Notes: generated from the letters alone by a model not told the origin. Shown: positions 1 through 7,333, numbered from the stretch's first letter. The stretch is 14,876 bases of DNA from DASRLE01 sp964558455 (GCA_964558455.1 CAZLEE010000103.1:1-14876); one strand, 5' to 3'. Made by a program: numbers and translations.

Positions 1-252
1 GCGGAGACTGCGGCCAAATTTCGCGCCAAGCCAGGGGAGGGATATGATGTGCTGCTCGGCCCTCCAGATACCGGCTTGGCTGGAGGCCATGAAGTCTTTA
101 TCACGCAGATAAAACACGATCTTCCCAACGGCCTATTCGTTGACATCCATGGCGAGCAGTTCTACGAATTGGCACATTTTGTTGATGGAAAAGCCCATGA
201 AAAATGGTTTGAGCCGTCCCCGTCAGGGAAAGTCCTATATGAGATCAGGTAA
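1..252 (+). CDS. 3' fragment of secreted tandem-paralogue family protein (copy 1)
   Basis: The reading frame is open from the first base, so the 5' part lies outside the window. The 83 visible residues match the C-terminal third of the two following genes: an AKFR...GEGYDVLL segment, then IKHDLPNGLFVDIHG and a HFVDGKAHEKWFEPSPSGKVLYE stretch. The last two resemble degenerate MORN/YwqK-type repeats (a Gly-rich turn followed by an aromatic strand). The frame stops at 250-252. The -1 frame from about 243 continues with VKTPVDYFKYMTREFKN and stops at 300-302. That tail aligns with RQPFDFLKYQ and KGPYDMKKHR in copies 2 and 3, so a frameshift, real or a sequencing error, probably truncates this copy. 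No function is known to me. Confidence 0.6.
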   Translation, partial: AETAAKFRAKPGEGYDVLLGPPDTGLAGGHEVFITQIKHDLPNGLFVDIHGEQFYELAHFVDGKAHEKWFEPSPSGKVLYEIR

Positions 253-399
253 AGACTCCGGTTGACTACTTCAAGTATATGACACGGGAGTTCAAAAACT
301 AATGGGAACCCCGCGGCTTATAGGTCATGAATTTCCGATCAAATCCCGCAACGTTTTGGAATAGACTGAATGCCATGCCAAATCCGTAAAAAAAGACTC

Positions 400-1188
400 A
401 TGAAACCCCAAAAACTCACCATCGTTTTGTGTTTATTAATTGGGACTCAAAATATTTTTGCTCAAACGAAAAATACGGAACGGCTAGCATTCCCCTTTCT
501 GATCCTAGAGAGCCAGAAGAACATAATCGTCACCGCCGATTTAGATCATCCAAAACCCTGCGCCCCGGAATATACCAATTTGCTTTCGAACACGAATCTG
601 ATCTCGCCGTCCGAGCTGAATAAACTGCGGGAAGTCACCCGGAAGTACAAGAATGTATCGAGTAATTCCGGGCCGGCCGGAAGCGTATTTGAGCGATGGG
701 GGTTGCGATACTGGAAGCATGTGGACTTGAATGGGATAACAAATGCCTTTCGGGTTGCGTGTTTTGCCTATGCCAATTGTGACGCGAAGGACGAAATATA
801 CGAGCAAATCCCAAAATGCATAATTGCCAAATTTCGGACACGGTCCGGGGATGGATATGACGTGTATCTTGTGAAGAATTCACTCATCATGTATCAGGAA
901 TATAAGGGCGGCGTTTTGGATGGGTTGTTTGTGATGGTGCATGATCCCCATTCCCCCAACGATGCGGACCCACACATCGGCATGTGGGCGCGTTTCGTAA
1001 AAGGAAAAATTCAGGGCAGATTTATCGCGTGGCACATGGATGAACATGACGGGGGGCAGGCGGGATTCAAAATCGTTGCAGAAGCCGAATTCAGGCAACC
1101 GTTTGACTTCCTGAAATATCAATCAATACCCATTGATTATGCGTGGACGGATGCGCCACCCAGCAACCCACAACATCCGTTAAATTGA
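400..1188 (+). CDS. Secreted protein of an unrecognised tandem-paralogue family (copy 2)
   Basis: A 262-residue protein. I chose the ATG at 400 because it begins a clean Sec signal peptide (MKPQK, hydrophobic TIVLCLLIGTQNIF, then AQ). An in-frame ATG at 370 would add ten charged residues in front of it. It aligns almost without gaps to copy 3 over the first 100 residues: ESQxN (about 37-41), PC (53-54), TNxLSNxNL (59-67), KYKN (82-85) and NSGPxGxVF (89-97). The C-terminal half carries a DGY motif (151-153) and two weak MORN-like units (about 168-182 and 197-212, GGVLDGLFV and KGKIQGRFIAW). It ends with a Pro-rich tail that copy 3 lacks. Periplasmic or extracellular location is inferred. I do not recognise the family. 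Its stop overlaps the proposed start of copy 3. Confidence 0.75.
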   Translation: MKPQKLTIVLCLLIGTQNIFAQTKNTERLAFPFLILESQKNIIVTADLDHPKPCAPEYTNLLSNTNLISPSELNKLREVTRKYKNVSSNSGPAGSVFERWGLRYWKHVDLNGITNAFRVACFAYANCDAKDEIYEQIPKCIIAKFRTRSGDGYDVYLVKNSLIMYQEYKGGVLDGLFVMVHDPHSPNDADPHIGMWARFVKGKIQGRFIAWHMDEHDGGQAGFKIVAEAEFRQPFDFLKYQSIPIDYAWTDAPPSNPQHPLN

Positions 1189-1949
1189 GCCGCCTCATAC
1201 CCAGCCTGTTGTCCTTTGTTTTAGCGGGAAGCCTCCTTGGTCAGACGAACCAGGCGGGACATCTGATCCTTCCGTTTCTGGATGAAGAGAGCCAAAGCAA
1301 TGTCGTCGTCCATATTTCCGACCCCTTTGGGGATGGGCAGCCCTGCCCGTTGCGTTTTACAAACGTGCTCTCTAACTCGAATCTGTTTACTCCCGCAGAG
1401 CAAAAAACCATAAGTGAGATTTTTGTAAAATACAAAAACGCAACGACCAATTCCGGGCCGCCAGGCACGGTGTTTGACAGCGTTTATAAAACCAATTATG
1501 TCATTAAAGCCTGGAAGGCGACGGCGAATGTGGAGAACTGGGTGGCAAACTACCATTACACCAATAGCGATGCGCGCGAAAAGATCACGTACGGCGCCGG
1601 AATGATGGCCGAGTTCCGAAACAAGCTGGATGACGGATATAACGCGTCTTTTACATGCACCGGCGATGGGACGCTGCTTAATTTTTGGGAAATCAAGCAC
1701 GGTTTGCCAAACGGCATTCTGTCAAGATTTGCGGATTGTCATGGACAAGGCCCAAACTGGGATTACAGGCTTGCCAATTTCACCAACAGCCATCTTACGG
1801 AGTACATGCAGTACACCAACGGAATGGTTATGGGGCGGGTTCTCAGTTGGAACGCGCTGACTGGCAGATTGCTGGTGGACGCAGAATTTAAGGGGCCTTA
1901 CGACATGAAGAAACACCGGATTGATTTTCAGTCGTTGCCGGAGCATTAG
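1185..1949 (+). CDS. Secreted protein of an unrecognised tandem-paralogue family (copy 3)
   Basis: A 254-residue protein paralogous to copy 2. The proposed start is the TTG at 1185, whose TTGA overlaps the TGA stop of copy 2 (1186-1188). That would allow translational coupling, and it puts a signal peptide (MSRLIPSLLSFVLAGSLLG, then Q-T-N-Q) at the N terminus. A GTG at 1143 is in frame but would overlap copy 2 by 46 bases and add a non-hydrophobic leader. Shared motifs fall at nearly the same positions as in copy 2: ESQSN (35-39), C54, TNVLSNSNL (59-67), KYKN (82-85), NSGPPGTVF (89-97). They are followed by DDGY (149-152), HGLPNG (172-177) and a degenerate MORN-like segment (about 211-233). 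Function unknown. The start is less certain than the gene. Confidence 0.72.
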   Translation: MSRLIPSLLSFVLAGSLLGQTNQAGHLILPFLDEESQSNVVVHISDPFGDGQPCPLRFTNVLSNSNLFTPAEQKTISEIFVKYKNATTNSGPPGTVFDSVYKTNYVIKAWKATANVENWVANYHYTNSDAREKITYGAGMMAEFRNKLDDGYNASFTCTGDGTLLNFWEIKHGLPNGILSRFADCHGQGPNWDYRLANFTNSHLTEYMQYTNGMVMGRVLSWNALTGRLLVDAEFKGPYDMKKHRIDFQSLPEH

Positions 1950-2013
1950 ACGGTGATCGGCAATACAACCGCTGAAAACATGGGGCATTCCGGATGCTTG
2001 GTCTGTTAGCCTT

Positions 2014-2029
2014 GTCATTTGGTCATTTG
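2014..2029 (+). repeat. Tandem 8-bp repeat GTCATTTG x2
   Basis: Two exact copies of GTCATTTG lie back to back in the 149-base gap between copy 3 and the TPR gene, about 70 bases upstream of the TPR start. They could be a regulator site or chance. Nothing else clear is visible in this gap. Confidence 0.3.
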
Positions 2030-2098
2030 TCCAGCCGAAACATGCGCATTGAAAAAAGCCTTCCCGTGAGCCATCCTGTGCCGTTGGCAAATTTTTAG

Positions 2099-3118
2099 AT
2101 GAACCCGAAAGTCAAACTGAGTGCGTATGGCGTGCTGCTGATATTGGCGGCTTGGTGCGGTTGGAGCTTTCATGCCAACTACGCGGCGGTAACGCGGGCG
2201 TCGGCAGAAGCGGCCACCAATGAAACCGTGGCGGCCACCAATGAAACCGTGGCGGTCACCAACGGAACCGCGTCCGCCACCAATGAAAACGTGGTGGCCA
2301 CCAACGAAGCCGCAGCGACGAATGTGGCGACGAACGCGGCATCCGCCCCCGCTTCGGCAACAAACTTGGCAACAAACGGGGCGATCTCCAATGCCGCCAC
2401 CGGCCCGGTGGTCAAACAAGGGAGCGCGGTCCCGGCGCGGACAGCCCGCGGCCGGATGATGGGTTATCTGGCGGCGCTGGTCGGGTCATTGATCGGGTTG
2501 GGGCTGTTGATCGCGTATGATGTCACCCAATACCTGGGCGGGGCGGCGGTGGATTTGCTGTTGGAAGACAAAGGCGAAGGAGCGCGGGACCCGGAGTACG
2601 AGAAAGCAGAGGAAGCCTGGGCCAACGGCCAGTTTTTGGAAGCGGTCCGGCTGATGCGGGAATTTCTGAAAGCGCGTCCGCGCGAGCAGTATGCGGCGTT
2701 GCGCATCGCGGAAATTTACGAAAAGGACCTGAACAACCCGCTGGCGGCGGCGTTGGAATATGAAGAAGTCCTGAAAAAGAAACTGTCGCCGGAACGCTGG
2801 GGCTGGGCGGCGGTGCATTTGTGCAATTTGTATTCAAGGCTGGGGCGGCAGGAAAAAACGAGGGAGTTGTTGCAACGCATTGTGGACGACTACCCCAAAA
2901 CATCGGCCGCCAAAAAAGCCCGCGAACGCCTGGGCCTGCCCGAACCCGAATCCAAACCGGAGCCGGCCGCCCAGGAAAATCCCGGCGAACCAGCCGGCGC
3001 CCCCGTCGAAGACGCGCCCGCGCCCGTCCATGAAAAAACCAAAGCCAGGGTCAAGTCCAAGCCCGCGCCGCCGGAACCTCCCAAGTCCAACCTGCCGCCA
3101 GGATTCCGCCCGAAATAA
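2099..3118 (+). CDS. Two-TM TPR protein with Ala-Thr-Asn repeat linker
   Basis: A 339-residue protein. A first hydrophobic segment (about 7-22) acts as a signal anchor. Residues 36-94 are a low-complexity linker built on repeated ATN units (ATNETVA, ATNENVV, ATNVATN). A second membrane helix covers about 120-141. Residues 165-280 are TPR-like: an EAWANGQFLEAVRLMREFL helix pair, then AALRIAEIYEK, then NLYSRLGRQEKTRELLQRIVDDYP. The last 60 residues are rich in Pro, Lys, Glu and Ala. If the N terminus is inside, the linker is periplasmic and the TPR domain cytoplasmic. That would make it a membrane-anchored scaffold; this is inference. It begins with ATG at 2099, without a clear ribosome binding site. 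It could also be called a tetratricopeptide-repeat protein of unknown partner. Confidence 0.85.
   Translation: MNPKVKLSAYGVLLILAAWCGWSFHANYAAVTRASAEAATNETVAATNETVAVTNGTASATNENVVATNEAAATNVATNAASAPASATNLATNGAISNAATGPVVKQGSAVPARTARGRMMGYLAALVGSLIGLGLLIAYDVTQYLGGAAVDLLLEDKGEGARDPEYEKAEEAWANGQFLEAVRLMREFLKARPREQYAALRIAEIYEKDLNNPLAAALEYEEVLKKKLSPERWGWAAVHLCNLYSRLGRQEKTRELLQRIVDDYPKTSAAKKARERLGLPEPESKPEPAAQENPGEPAGAPVEDAPAPVHEKTKARVKSKPAPPEPPKSNLPPGFRPK
2210..2383 (+). repeat. ATN-coding tandem repeat region
   Basis: Imperfect tandem units within the TPR gene, most regular as 21-bp copies of GCCACCAATGAAACCGTGGC near 2210-2260, then decaying into shorter ACCAA/ACAAA units coding Thr-Asn. The period is a multiple of three, so expansion or contraction would keep frame and change linker length. 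Confidence 0.7.
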
Positions 3119-3217
3119 TGGGACGTGTCCAAGCATTTTACCCAATCTTGATCTTGATTCCAAACCCGATCCCCCCGCGATTTGTTATTTCGCAGGGTCT
3201 CTGCTAGGTTTCCCAGC

Positions 3218-4417
3218 GTGAGTTTTGTTCAGGAATTAAATAAGTTGCCCCTGGATGCGTTGGCGGAACAGGCCGGCCATGCCAGCGGGGAGGACGTGCA
3301 GGCCGCAATCCGCAAGGAAAAGCGCGACTTGGCGGATTTTGCCACGTTGCTATCGCCGGCGGCGGACCCGCTTTTGGAGGAGCTTTGCCGGCGTTCGCGC
3401 GCCTTGACGCGGCAGCGTTTCGGCAACGTCATCCGCATGTTCGCGCCGATCTATCTTTCCAACGAATGCGTCAATAATTGCCAGTATTGCGGATTCTCCC
3501 GCGATAATCCCATCTTGCGCGTGACTCTGAGCGTTGAGGAAATGCTGCGGGAGGCGATGGCGTTGCGCCAGCAGGGGTTCCACAGCATTTTGCTGGTGGC
3601 GGGAGAACACCCCAAATTCGTGTCGGACCGTTACCTGGCCGACTGCGTTCGGGCGTTGCGCGCGGATGTCGCGGATGTCTCCCTGGAAGTCGGCCCTTTG
3701 GACATCGAGCCATATCGGAGGATCGTTGACGCTGGCGCGGAAGGCCTGGTCGTGTTTCAGGAAATGTATGACCGGCCGGTTTATGCGGTCATGCACACGT
3801 CCGGCCCGAAACGGGATTTTGAGTGGCGGGTGGAAACGCCCGAACGCGCTTACGCGGCCGGATTCCGGCGTCTGGGCATCGGCGCCTTGCACGGATTGGC
3901 CGACTGGCGGCGCGAGTCCATCGCCCTGGCGGCTCATGCCGCCTATTTGCTCCGCCATTGCTGGAAGGCGCAATTGAATATTTCCCTGCCGCGCCTCCGC
4001 CCCTGCGCGGGCCAATTCGAGCCGCTGACGCGAATGAACGACCGGGAATTGACCCGCCTTATTTGCGCCTTGCGCCTGACCTTTCCCGATGTGGGACTGG
4101 TCTTGTCCACCCGCGAAACGGCCCGCCTGCGCGACGGTTTGTTTCCCCTGGGCATCACCATGATCAGCGCCGGCAGCCACACCGAACCGGGCGGCTACAC
4201 CGGGGCCGGACGCGAGAAAACCCATCACACCACGCGCGGACGCATCATCGCGCCGGAGCCGGGGACGGTCCAACCGCCGATGCCTGACGGCGCCACCGAC
4301 GCCACCGGACAATTCGACATTGCCGACAGCCGCACGCCGCGCGAAGTTGAGGCGGTTCTGCGCCGCATGGGTTACGAGCCGGTCTGGAAAGATTGGGACG
4401 CGGTTCTGACAGCCTGA
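3218..4417 (+). CDS. thiH: 2-iminoacetate synthase ThiH (radical SAM)
   Basis: ThiH cleaves tyrosine with a radical-SAM 4Fe-4S cluster to give dehydroglycine (2-iminoacetate) and p-cresol. Dehydroglycine feeds the thiazole synthase ThiG in thiamine synthesis. The protein has about 399 residues, close to the family's usual 370-380 or so. The cluster-binding CxxxCxxC is C84, C88, C91 (ECVNNCQYCGF). Other family landmarks are LLVAGEHPK, VFQEMYD, the HTSGPKRDFEWRxxTPERA block, IGALHGLADWRRE and SLPRLRPCAG. The GTG at 3218 was chosen because it gives the family's N terminus (SFVQELNKLP). A TTG at 3182 would add 12 unrelated residues. HydG is a ThiH relative but longer, and the next gene is thiS, so ThiH is the better call. 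No TPP riboswitch is visible upstream. Confidence 0.93.
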   Translation: MSFVQELNKLPLDALAEQAGHASGEDVQAAIRKEKRDLADFATLLSPAADPLLEELCRRSRALTRQRFGNVIRMFAPIYLSNECVNNCQYCGFSRDNPILRVTLSVEEMLREAMALRQQGFHSILLVAGEHPKFVSDRYLADCVRALRADVADVSLEVGPLDIEPYRRIVDAGAEGLVVFQEMYDRPVYAVMHTSGPKRDFEWRVETPERAYAAGFRRLGIGALHGLADWRRESIALAAHAAYLLRHCWKAQLNISLPRLRPCAGQFEPLTRMNDRELTRLICALRLTFPDVGLVLSTRETARLRDGLFPLGITMISAGSHTEPGGYTGAGREKTHHTTRGRIIAPEPGTVQPPMPDGATDATGQFDIADSRTPREVEAVLRRMGYEPVWKDWDAVLTA

Positions 4418-4437
4418 GAAAGCCGCCGCGATTTCAA

Positions 4438-4647
4438 ATGGACGACACCTTCCTTATCGCCAACGGCTCGCGGGTCGAGACGCCGCTGCCCTGCTCGATT
4501 GAGCAATTTTTGCTGGCGCAGAAATTGCGGCCGCGCAGCGTGGTGGTGGAGTTGAACGGCCAGGCCGTCGCGCCCTCCGAATTTGCCGGACGCCAACTGG
4601 CCCGGGGCGACCGCCTGGAAATCGTGAAAATCGTCGCCGGCGGATGA
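4438..4647 (+). CDS. thiS: Sulfur carrier protein ThiS
   Basis: ThiS is the small ubiquitin-like carrier whose C-terminal glycine is adenylated and thiocarboxylated to deliver sulfur to ThiG. This 69-residue product has the family length and ends in VAGG, the required Gly-Gly tail. It also has the beta-grasp pattern IANGSRVE..., VVVELNGQAVAPSEF, and L-ARGDRLEIVKIVAGG. The ATG at 4438 was chosen over an in-frame ATG at 4393, which would overlap thiH by 25 bases and add a non-homologous leader. It lies 20 bases after thiH and is probably cotranscribed. No thiG, thiF or thiC is next to it in this window. Confidence 0.92.
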   Translation: MDDTFLIANGSRVETPLPCSIEQFLLAQKLRPRSVVVELNGQAVAPSEFAGRQLARGDRLEIVKIVAGG

Positions 4648-4690
4648 CGGGAAAAAGCCCCGCCTCCTCCGCTCACAAAACGGATTTATC

Positions 4691-4717
4691 TTGGAAAAAC
4701 CCCGCCTCCATTATAGA
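4691..4717 (+). promoter_or_regulatory. Candidate sigma70-type promoter upstream of the thioredoxin-like gene
   Basis: TATAGA at 4712-4717 resembles a -10 box. A TTGGAA at 4691-4696 could be a -35, but the spacer is 15 bases, shorter than ideal. If real, transcription would begin near 4724, upstream of the GTG start at 4748. This is a weak consensus match only. Confidence 0.3.
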
Positions 4718-4747
4718 GACAGACGCTTGAATGAATGTTCAAAATGC

Positions 4748-5743
4748 GTGACCCGCTGGCTGCAGGCACTGTGGCTGGGCGGGCTGTTGGCTGCCGGAAT
4801 CCAGGGCGGCTTTCTTTCGCGCGCCGTCGCGGCCAATGACAACGCCGGCAAATCCAATGCGGTGTCCCAGGTTCCCCAGGCCGCCAACGCGGCGGCCGCA
4901 TGGGCGGAACTGAGCCGTTCGAGCAAGGCGCCGGCGGATCCGCCGGAATGGAAAAACACCCCGCCGACCGTGCAGGCAAAACACGCCTTTTACCTGCCCT
5001 ATGTCCTGGCGGCGGTGGACAAGGCCAAAAATTTCCGCGACCGTTTTCCCTCGGATGAACATGCCCCCGGCGCGCAATTGATGGAATTTCAACTCACCCT
5101 CACCGCCTACCAATGGGGATCCCCCAACCAGCAATCGCGCCTGGAAAACACCGGTTTCGCGCTGCTGGACAGCACCAATATCTCGCTGGACCAGCATCAT
5201 CAAATCCTCTGGATACTGGCCAATGTGACCGCACCCGAAAAGGCGCGCCCGTGTTTGCAGGAAATTGTCAACTCGACGGTTGATCCCAGCATGAGGGCGT
5301 CCGCCGCCGCCATATTCAAACGATTGCCCGCGGCCGGGAAACCGCTCGACTGGCAATTCACCGCCGTGGACGGCAGCAACGTGGATTTCGCCAAGCTCAG
5401 GGGCAAGGTGGTGCTGGTGGACTTTTGGGCAACCTGGTGCCCGGTATGCGTGAGGGAAATACCCGATGTCAAAACGGTTTATGATAGATTCCACGGCCAG
5501 GGCATGGAAATTGTCGGCATCAACCTTGATGACGACAAAGCCAGAATGATTCAATTCACGACCGACAACAAAATGGACTGGCCCCAATGCCTGGACAGGG
5601 CGCGGGGGACGAACAGTTACGCCCGGCATTACAAAATCGAGGGCATCCCCGCCATGTGGCTGGTGGACAAAAAAGGCTTCGTGCGGGATGTCGCCGCCGA
5701 TGAGGATCTGGCCAGCCAATTGCAAAAGCTGCTGGCAGAATAA
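4748..5743 (+). CDS. Exported TlpA/ResA-type thioredoxin-fold protein
   Basis: About 331 residues from the GTG at 4748, chosen because it opens a signal peptide (MTRWLQALWLGGLLAAG..., AVA before ANDN). In-frame TTGs at 4727 and 4691 are alternatives. Residues about 55-200 are a helical region of a kind often found before thioredoxin domains in this group. The C-terminal domain (about 200-331) is thioredoxin-like: VVLVDFWATWCPVC with active-site C231 and C234 (CPVC), VVGIN-like strand IVGINLDDD, and the cis-proline loop EGIPAMWLVDKKG (P301). The intact CxxC implies a thiol-disulfide redox role in the periplasm, perhaps in cytochrome maturation or reductive repair of exported proteins. The partner is unknown. 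The next gene begins nine bases downstream. Confidence 0.87.
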   Translation: MTRWLQALWLGGLLAAGIQGGFLSRAVAANDNAGKSNAVSQVPQAANAAAAWAELSRSSKAPADPPEWKNTPPTVQAKHAFYLPYVLAAVDKAKNFRDRFPSDEHAPGAQLMEFQLTLTAYQWGSPNQQSRLENTGFALLDSTNISLDQHHQILWILANVTAPEKARPCLQEIVNSTVDPSMRASAAAIFKRLPAAGKPLDWQFTAVDGSNVDFAKLRGKVVLVDFWATWCPVCVREIPDVKTVYDRFHGQGMEIVGINLDDDKARMIQFTTDNKMDWPQCLDRARGTNSYARHYKIEGIPAMWLVDKKGFVRDVAADEDLASQLQKLLAE

Positions 5744-5752
5744 TTTCTAATT

Positions 5753-6175
5753 ATGGACATACTGCACCACATTCTTTGGTATCATCAACATTTCCTGGGC
5801 GTCACCTGGAACGCCTGGAAAGTCGTCGGCTGGAGCGCCAACGGCGTCTTTTCCACCCGCTTCCTCGTGCAGTGGTATGTCACTGAAAAACGGAAACAAG
5901 TGGTCATTCCGCCCCTGTTCTGGTGGCTGAGCCTGATCGGATCGCTGCTCTTTTTGTTTTATTCGGTCTGCTACGAAAAAGATTCGGTCTTCATCCTGGC
6001 TTACGCCCTCAACTGGGTGCCCTACACCCGCAATCTCATCATTCATCATCGCCACCAAAAATCCCTCCAGTTGTGCTCGTCCTGCGGGGTCAAGGCGCCG
6101 TCGGCGGCCAATTTCTGCTCCCAATGCGGCACCCGTCTCGCCCCTGTCGCGGTCGCGGCCGGCGCCGGCAAGTAA
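5753..6175 (+). CDS. LAB_N-domain membrane protein with C-terminal zinc ribbon
   Basis: A 140-residue protein. Residues 1-100 match the LAB_N domain, known as an N-terminal part of some lipid-A-disaccharide synthases and as a stand-alone small membrane protein. Landmarks are GVFSTRFLVQWYVTEKRKQVVIP, a SLIGSLLFLFYSV helix and the terminal WVPYTRNLI. Three membrane helices are likely (about 22-42, 55-74, 78-98). The protein then adds a zinc-ribbon-like motif with C108, C111, C122 and C125 (LCSSCG ... FCSQCG), followed by an Ala/Gly tail. The stand-alone LAB_N role is unsettled; a link to lipid A or lipid-linked sugar handling is inferred from the domain name. The start is nine bases after the thioredoxin gene's stop, so the two are probably cotranscribed. 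Confidence 0.8.
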   Translation: MDILHHILWYHQHFLGVTWNAWKVVGWSANGVFSTRFLVQWYVTEKRKQVVIPPLFWWLSLIGSLLFLFYSVCYEKDSVFILAYALNWVPYTRNLIIHHRHQKSLQLCSSCGVKAPSAANFCSQCGTRLAPVAVAAGAGK

Positions 6176-6192
6176 AAACGGCGGCCGCGATC
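6151..6192 (+). terminator. GC-rich hairpin over the LAB_N stop codon
   Basis: GGTCGCGGCC (6151-6160) pairs with GGCCGCGATC (6183-6192): ten base pairs with one G-U, and a 22-base loop that contains the TAA stop of the LAB_N gene. TCTTTCT follows, only a weak U tract. It could be an attenuating hairpin or terminator between the LAB_N gene and recF, or simply a GC-rich chance repeat. Confidence 0.35.
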
Positions 6193-6215
6193 TTTCTGCT
6201 CGCATCCGCCGCCAA

Positions 6216-7322
6216 ATGTTGAATCCTGTCGGGGTGCATCTGACGCATCTGCGCCTCCGGGACTTCCGCAATTACGCGCGGTTGGACGCCGATTTTGCGC
6301 CCGGCTTCCATCTCCTGCTTGGCGATAACGCCCAAGGGAAGACCAACATCCTCGAGGCGATTTATCTCCTGTCCACCTTGCGATCCTTTCGCGGCGTGGG
6401 CGGCGCGCAAATGGTGCGCCACGCCCAGAAGGGTTATTTCATCGGCGCCTCTGTCACCGCCCAGGCCCGCCATGACATCAAAATGTATTGGTCGCCGGCC
6501 GAGCGCAAACTGAGTCTTGACAGCCAGCCGGTGCGGAAATTGACCGATTACCTCGGCACGGTGCGCGCGGTTGTTTTCTGCACCGAGGACTTGCAGTTGG
6601 TCAAGGGCGCCTCCCGTTTGCGGCGGCGGTTCATGGACTTGTTGCTGACCCAGACCCATCCCGTCTATCTGCCCCTGCTGCAACGCTACGCCGCCGCCCT
6701 CCGCTCGCGCAACGCCCTGCTCAAACATCACGCCCCGGACGAGGCGGCCCTGGAAGGATTCACCCGCCAGCTCGTTGACGCCGGACGGCAATTGATGCGG
6801 TTCCGCCGCGAATTGCTCCCCCAAATCGCCCCGCTGGCTTCGGCCGCTTACGGGCGGGTGGCCCGCAACGCCGAGGCGCTGACATTGGAGTATCAGCCTT
6901 CCGTGCGGCAGGATTTCAGCCTGGAACTGGCCCGCAACCGCGCCCGGGAAAAGATTTTCCGCTCCACCATCATCGGCCCGCACCGCGACGAATTATTATT
7001 GACGCTCGACGGGAAATCCGCCGCCAAATTCGCCAGCGAAGGCCAGAAACGCTCCATCACCATCGCCTTGAAAATGACCCAGGCCGAGTTTCTTTCCAGC
7101 GTTCACGGCGCGCCCCCCATTTTATTGATCGACGACATCATGGGCGAGCTGGACGCCAAACGCCGCGCCGCTTTCCTGCCCTTGCTCAGCCAGGCACAGG
7201 CCGGCCGGAGCCAGGTTTTCATGACCTGCACGGAGGAGAACTGGCCGCGCGAACTGGGCCGCGACCTGCGCCGCTGGGAAGTCAGTTCCGGCGCGACCCG
7301 GCTCCTGCCGCCCGCCGCTTGA
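6216..7322 (+). CDS. recF: DNA replication/repair protein RecF
   Basis: RecF is an SMC-like ATPase that loads RecA at single-strand gaps. The 368-residue length is typical. Walker A is GDNAQGKTN (36-44), preceded by the family opening LRLRDFRNY. Further landmarks are LLSTLRSFR, the RRRFMDLLL block, IIGPHRDEL (252-260), the ABC-type signature ASEGQKRS (273-280) and Walker B PILLIDDIMGELD (301-313). The ATG at 6216 is used; a GTG at 6234 is possible and would remove six residues before the conserved region. Here recF lies away from dnaA, dnaN and gyrB, and it is convergent with the AKR-like gene eleven bases downstream. Confidence 0.95.
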   Translation: MLNPVGVHLTHLRLRDFRNYARLDADFAPGFHLLLGDNAQGKTNILEAIYLLSTLRSFRGVGGAQMVRHAQKGYFIGASVTAQARHDIKMYWSPAERKLSLDSQPVRKLTDYLGTVRAVVFCTEDLQLVKGASRLRRRFMDLLLTQTHPVYLPLLQRYAAALRSRNALLKHHAPDEAALEGFTRQLVDAGRQLMRFRRELLPQIAPLASAAYGRVARNAEALTLEYQPSVRQDFSLELARNRAREKIFRSTIIGPHRDELLLTLDGKSAAKFASEGQKRSITIALKMTQAEFLSSVHGAPPILLIDDIMGELDAKRRAAFLPLLSQAQAGRSQVFMTCTEENWPRELGRDLRRWEVSSGATRLLPPAA

Positions 7323-7333
7323 TTTTGCCGGAA

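Noticed and set aside
2082..2098. TGCC-GTT-GGCA mini hairpin followed by AATTTTT
   Set aside because: It has only four base pairs and sits directly against the ATG of the TPR gene, so a terminator role is unlikely.
3173..3197. Imperfect CCCCGCGA...TTCGCAGGG hairpin upstream of thiH, considered as a terminator or TPP riboswitch
   Set aside because: It has a mismatch, no T tract, and no conserved TPP riboswitch sequence such as CUGAGA.
3350..4312. Long open frame on the - strand opposite thiH
   Set aside because: thiH on the + strand has clear catalytic motifs, and the antisense product is Arg/Gly/Gln-rich with no recognisable domain. It is a GC-rich shadow.
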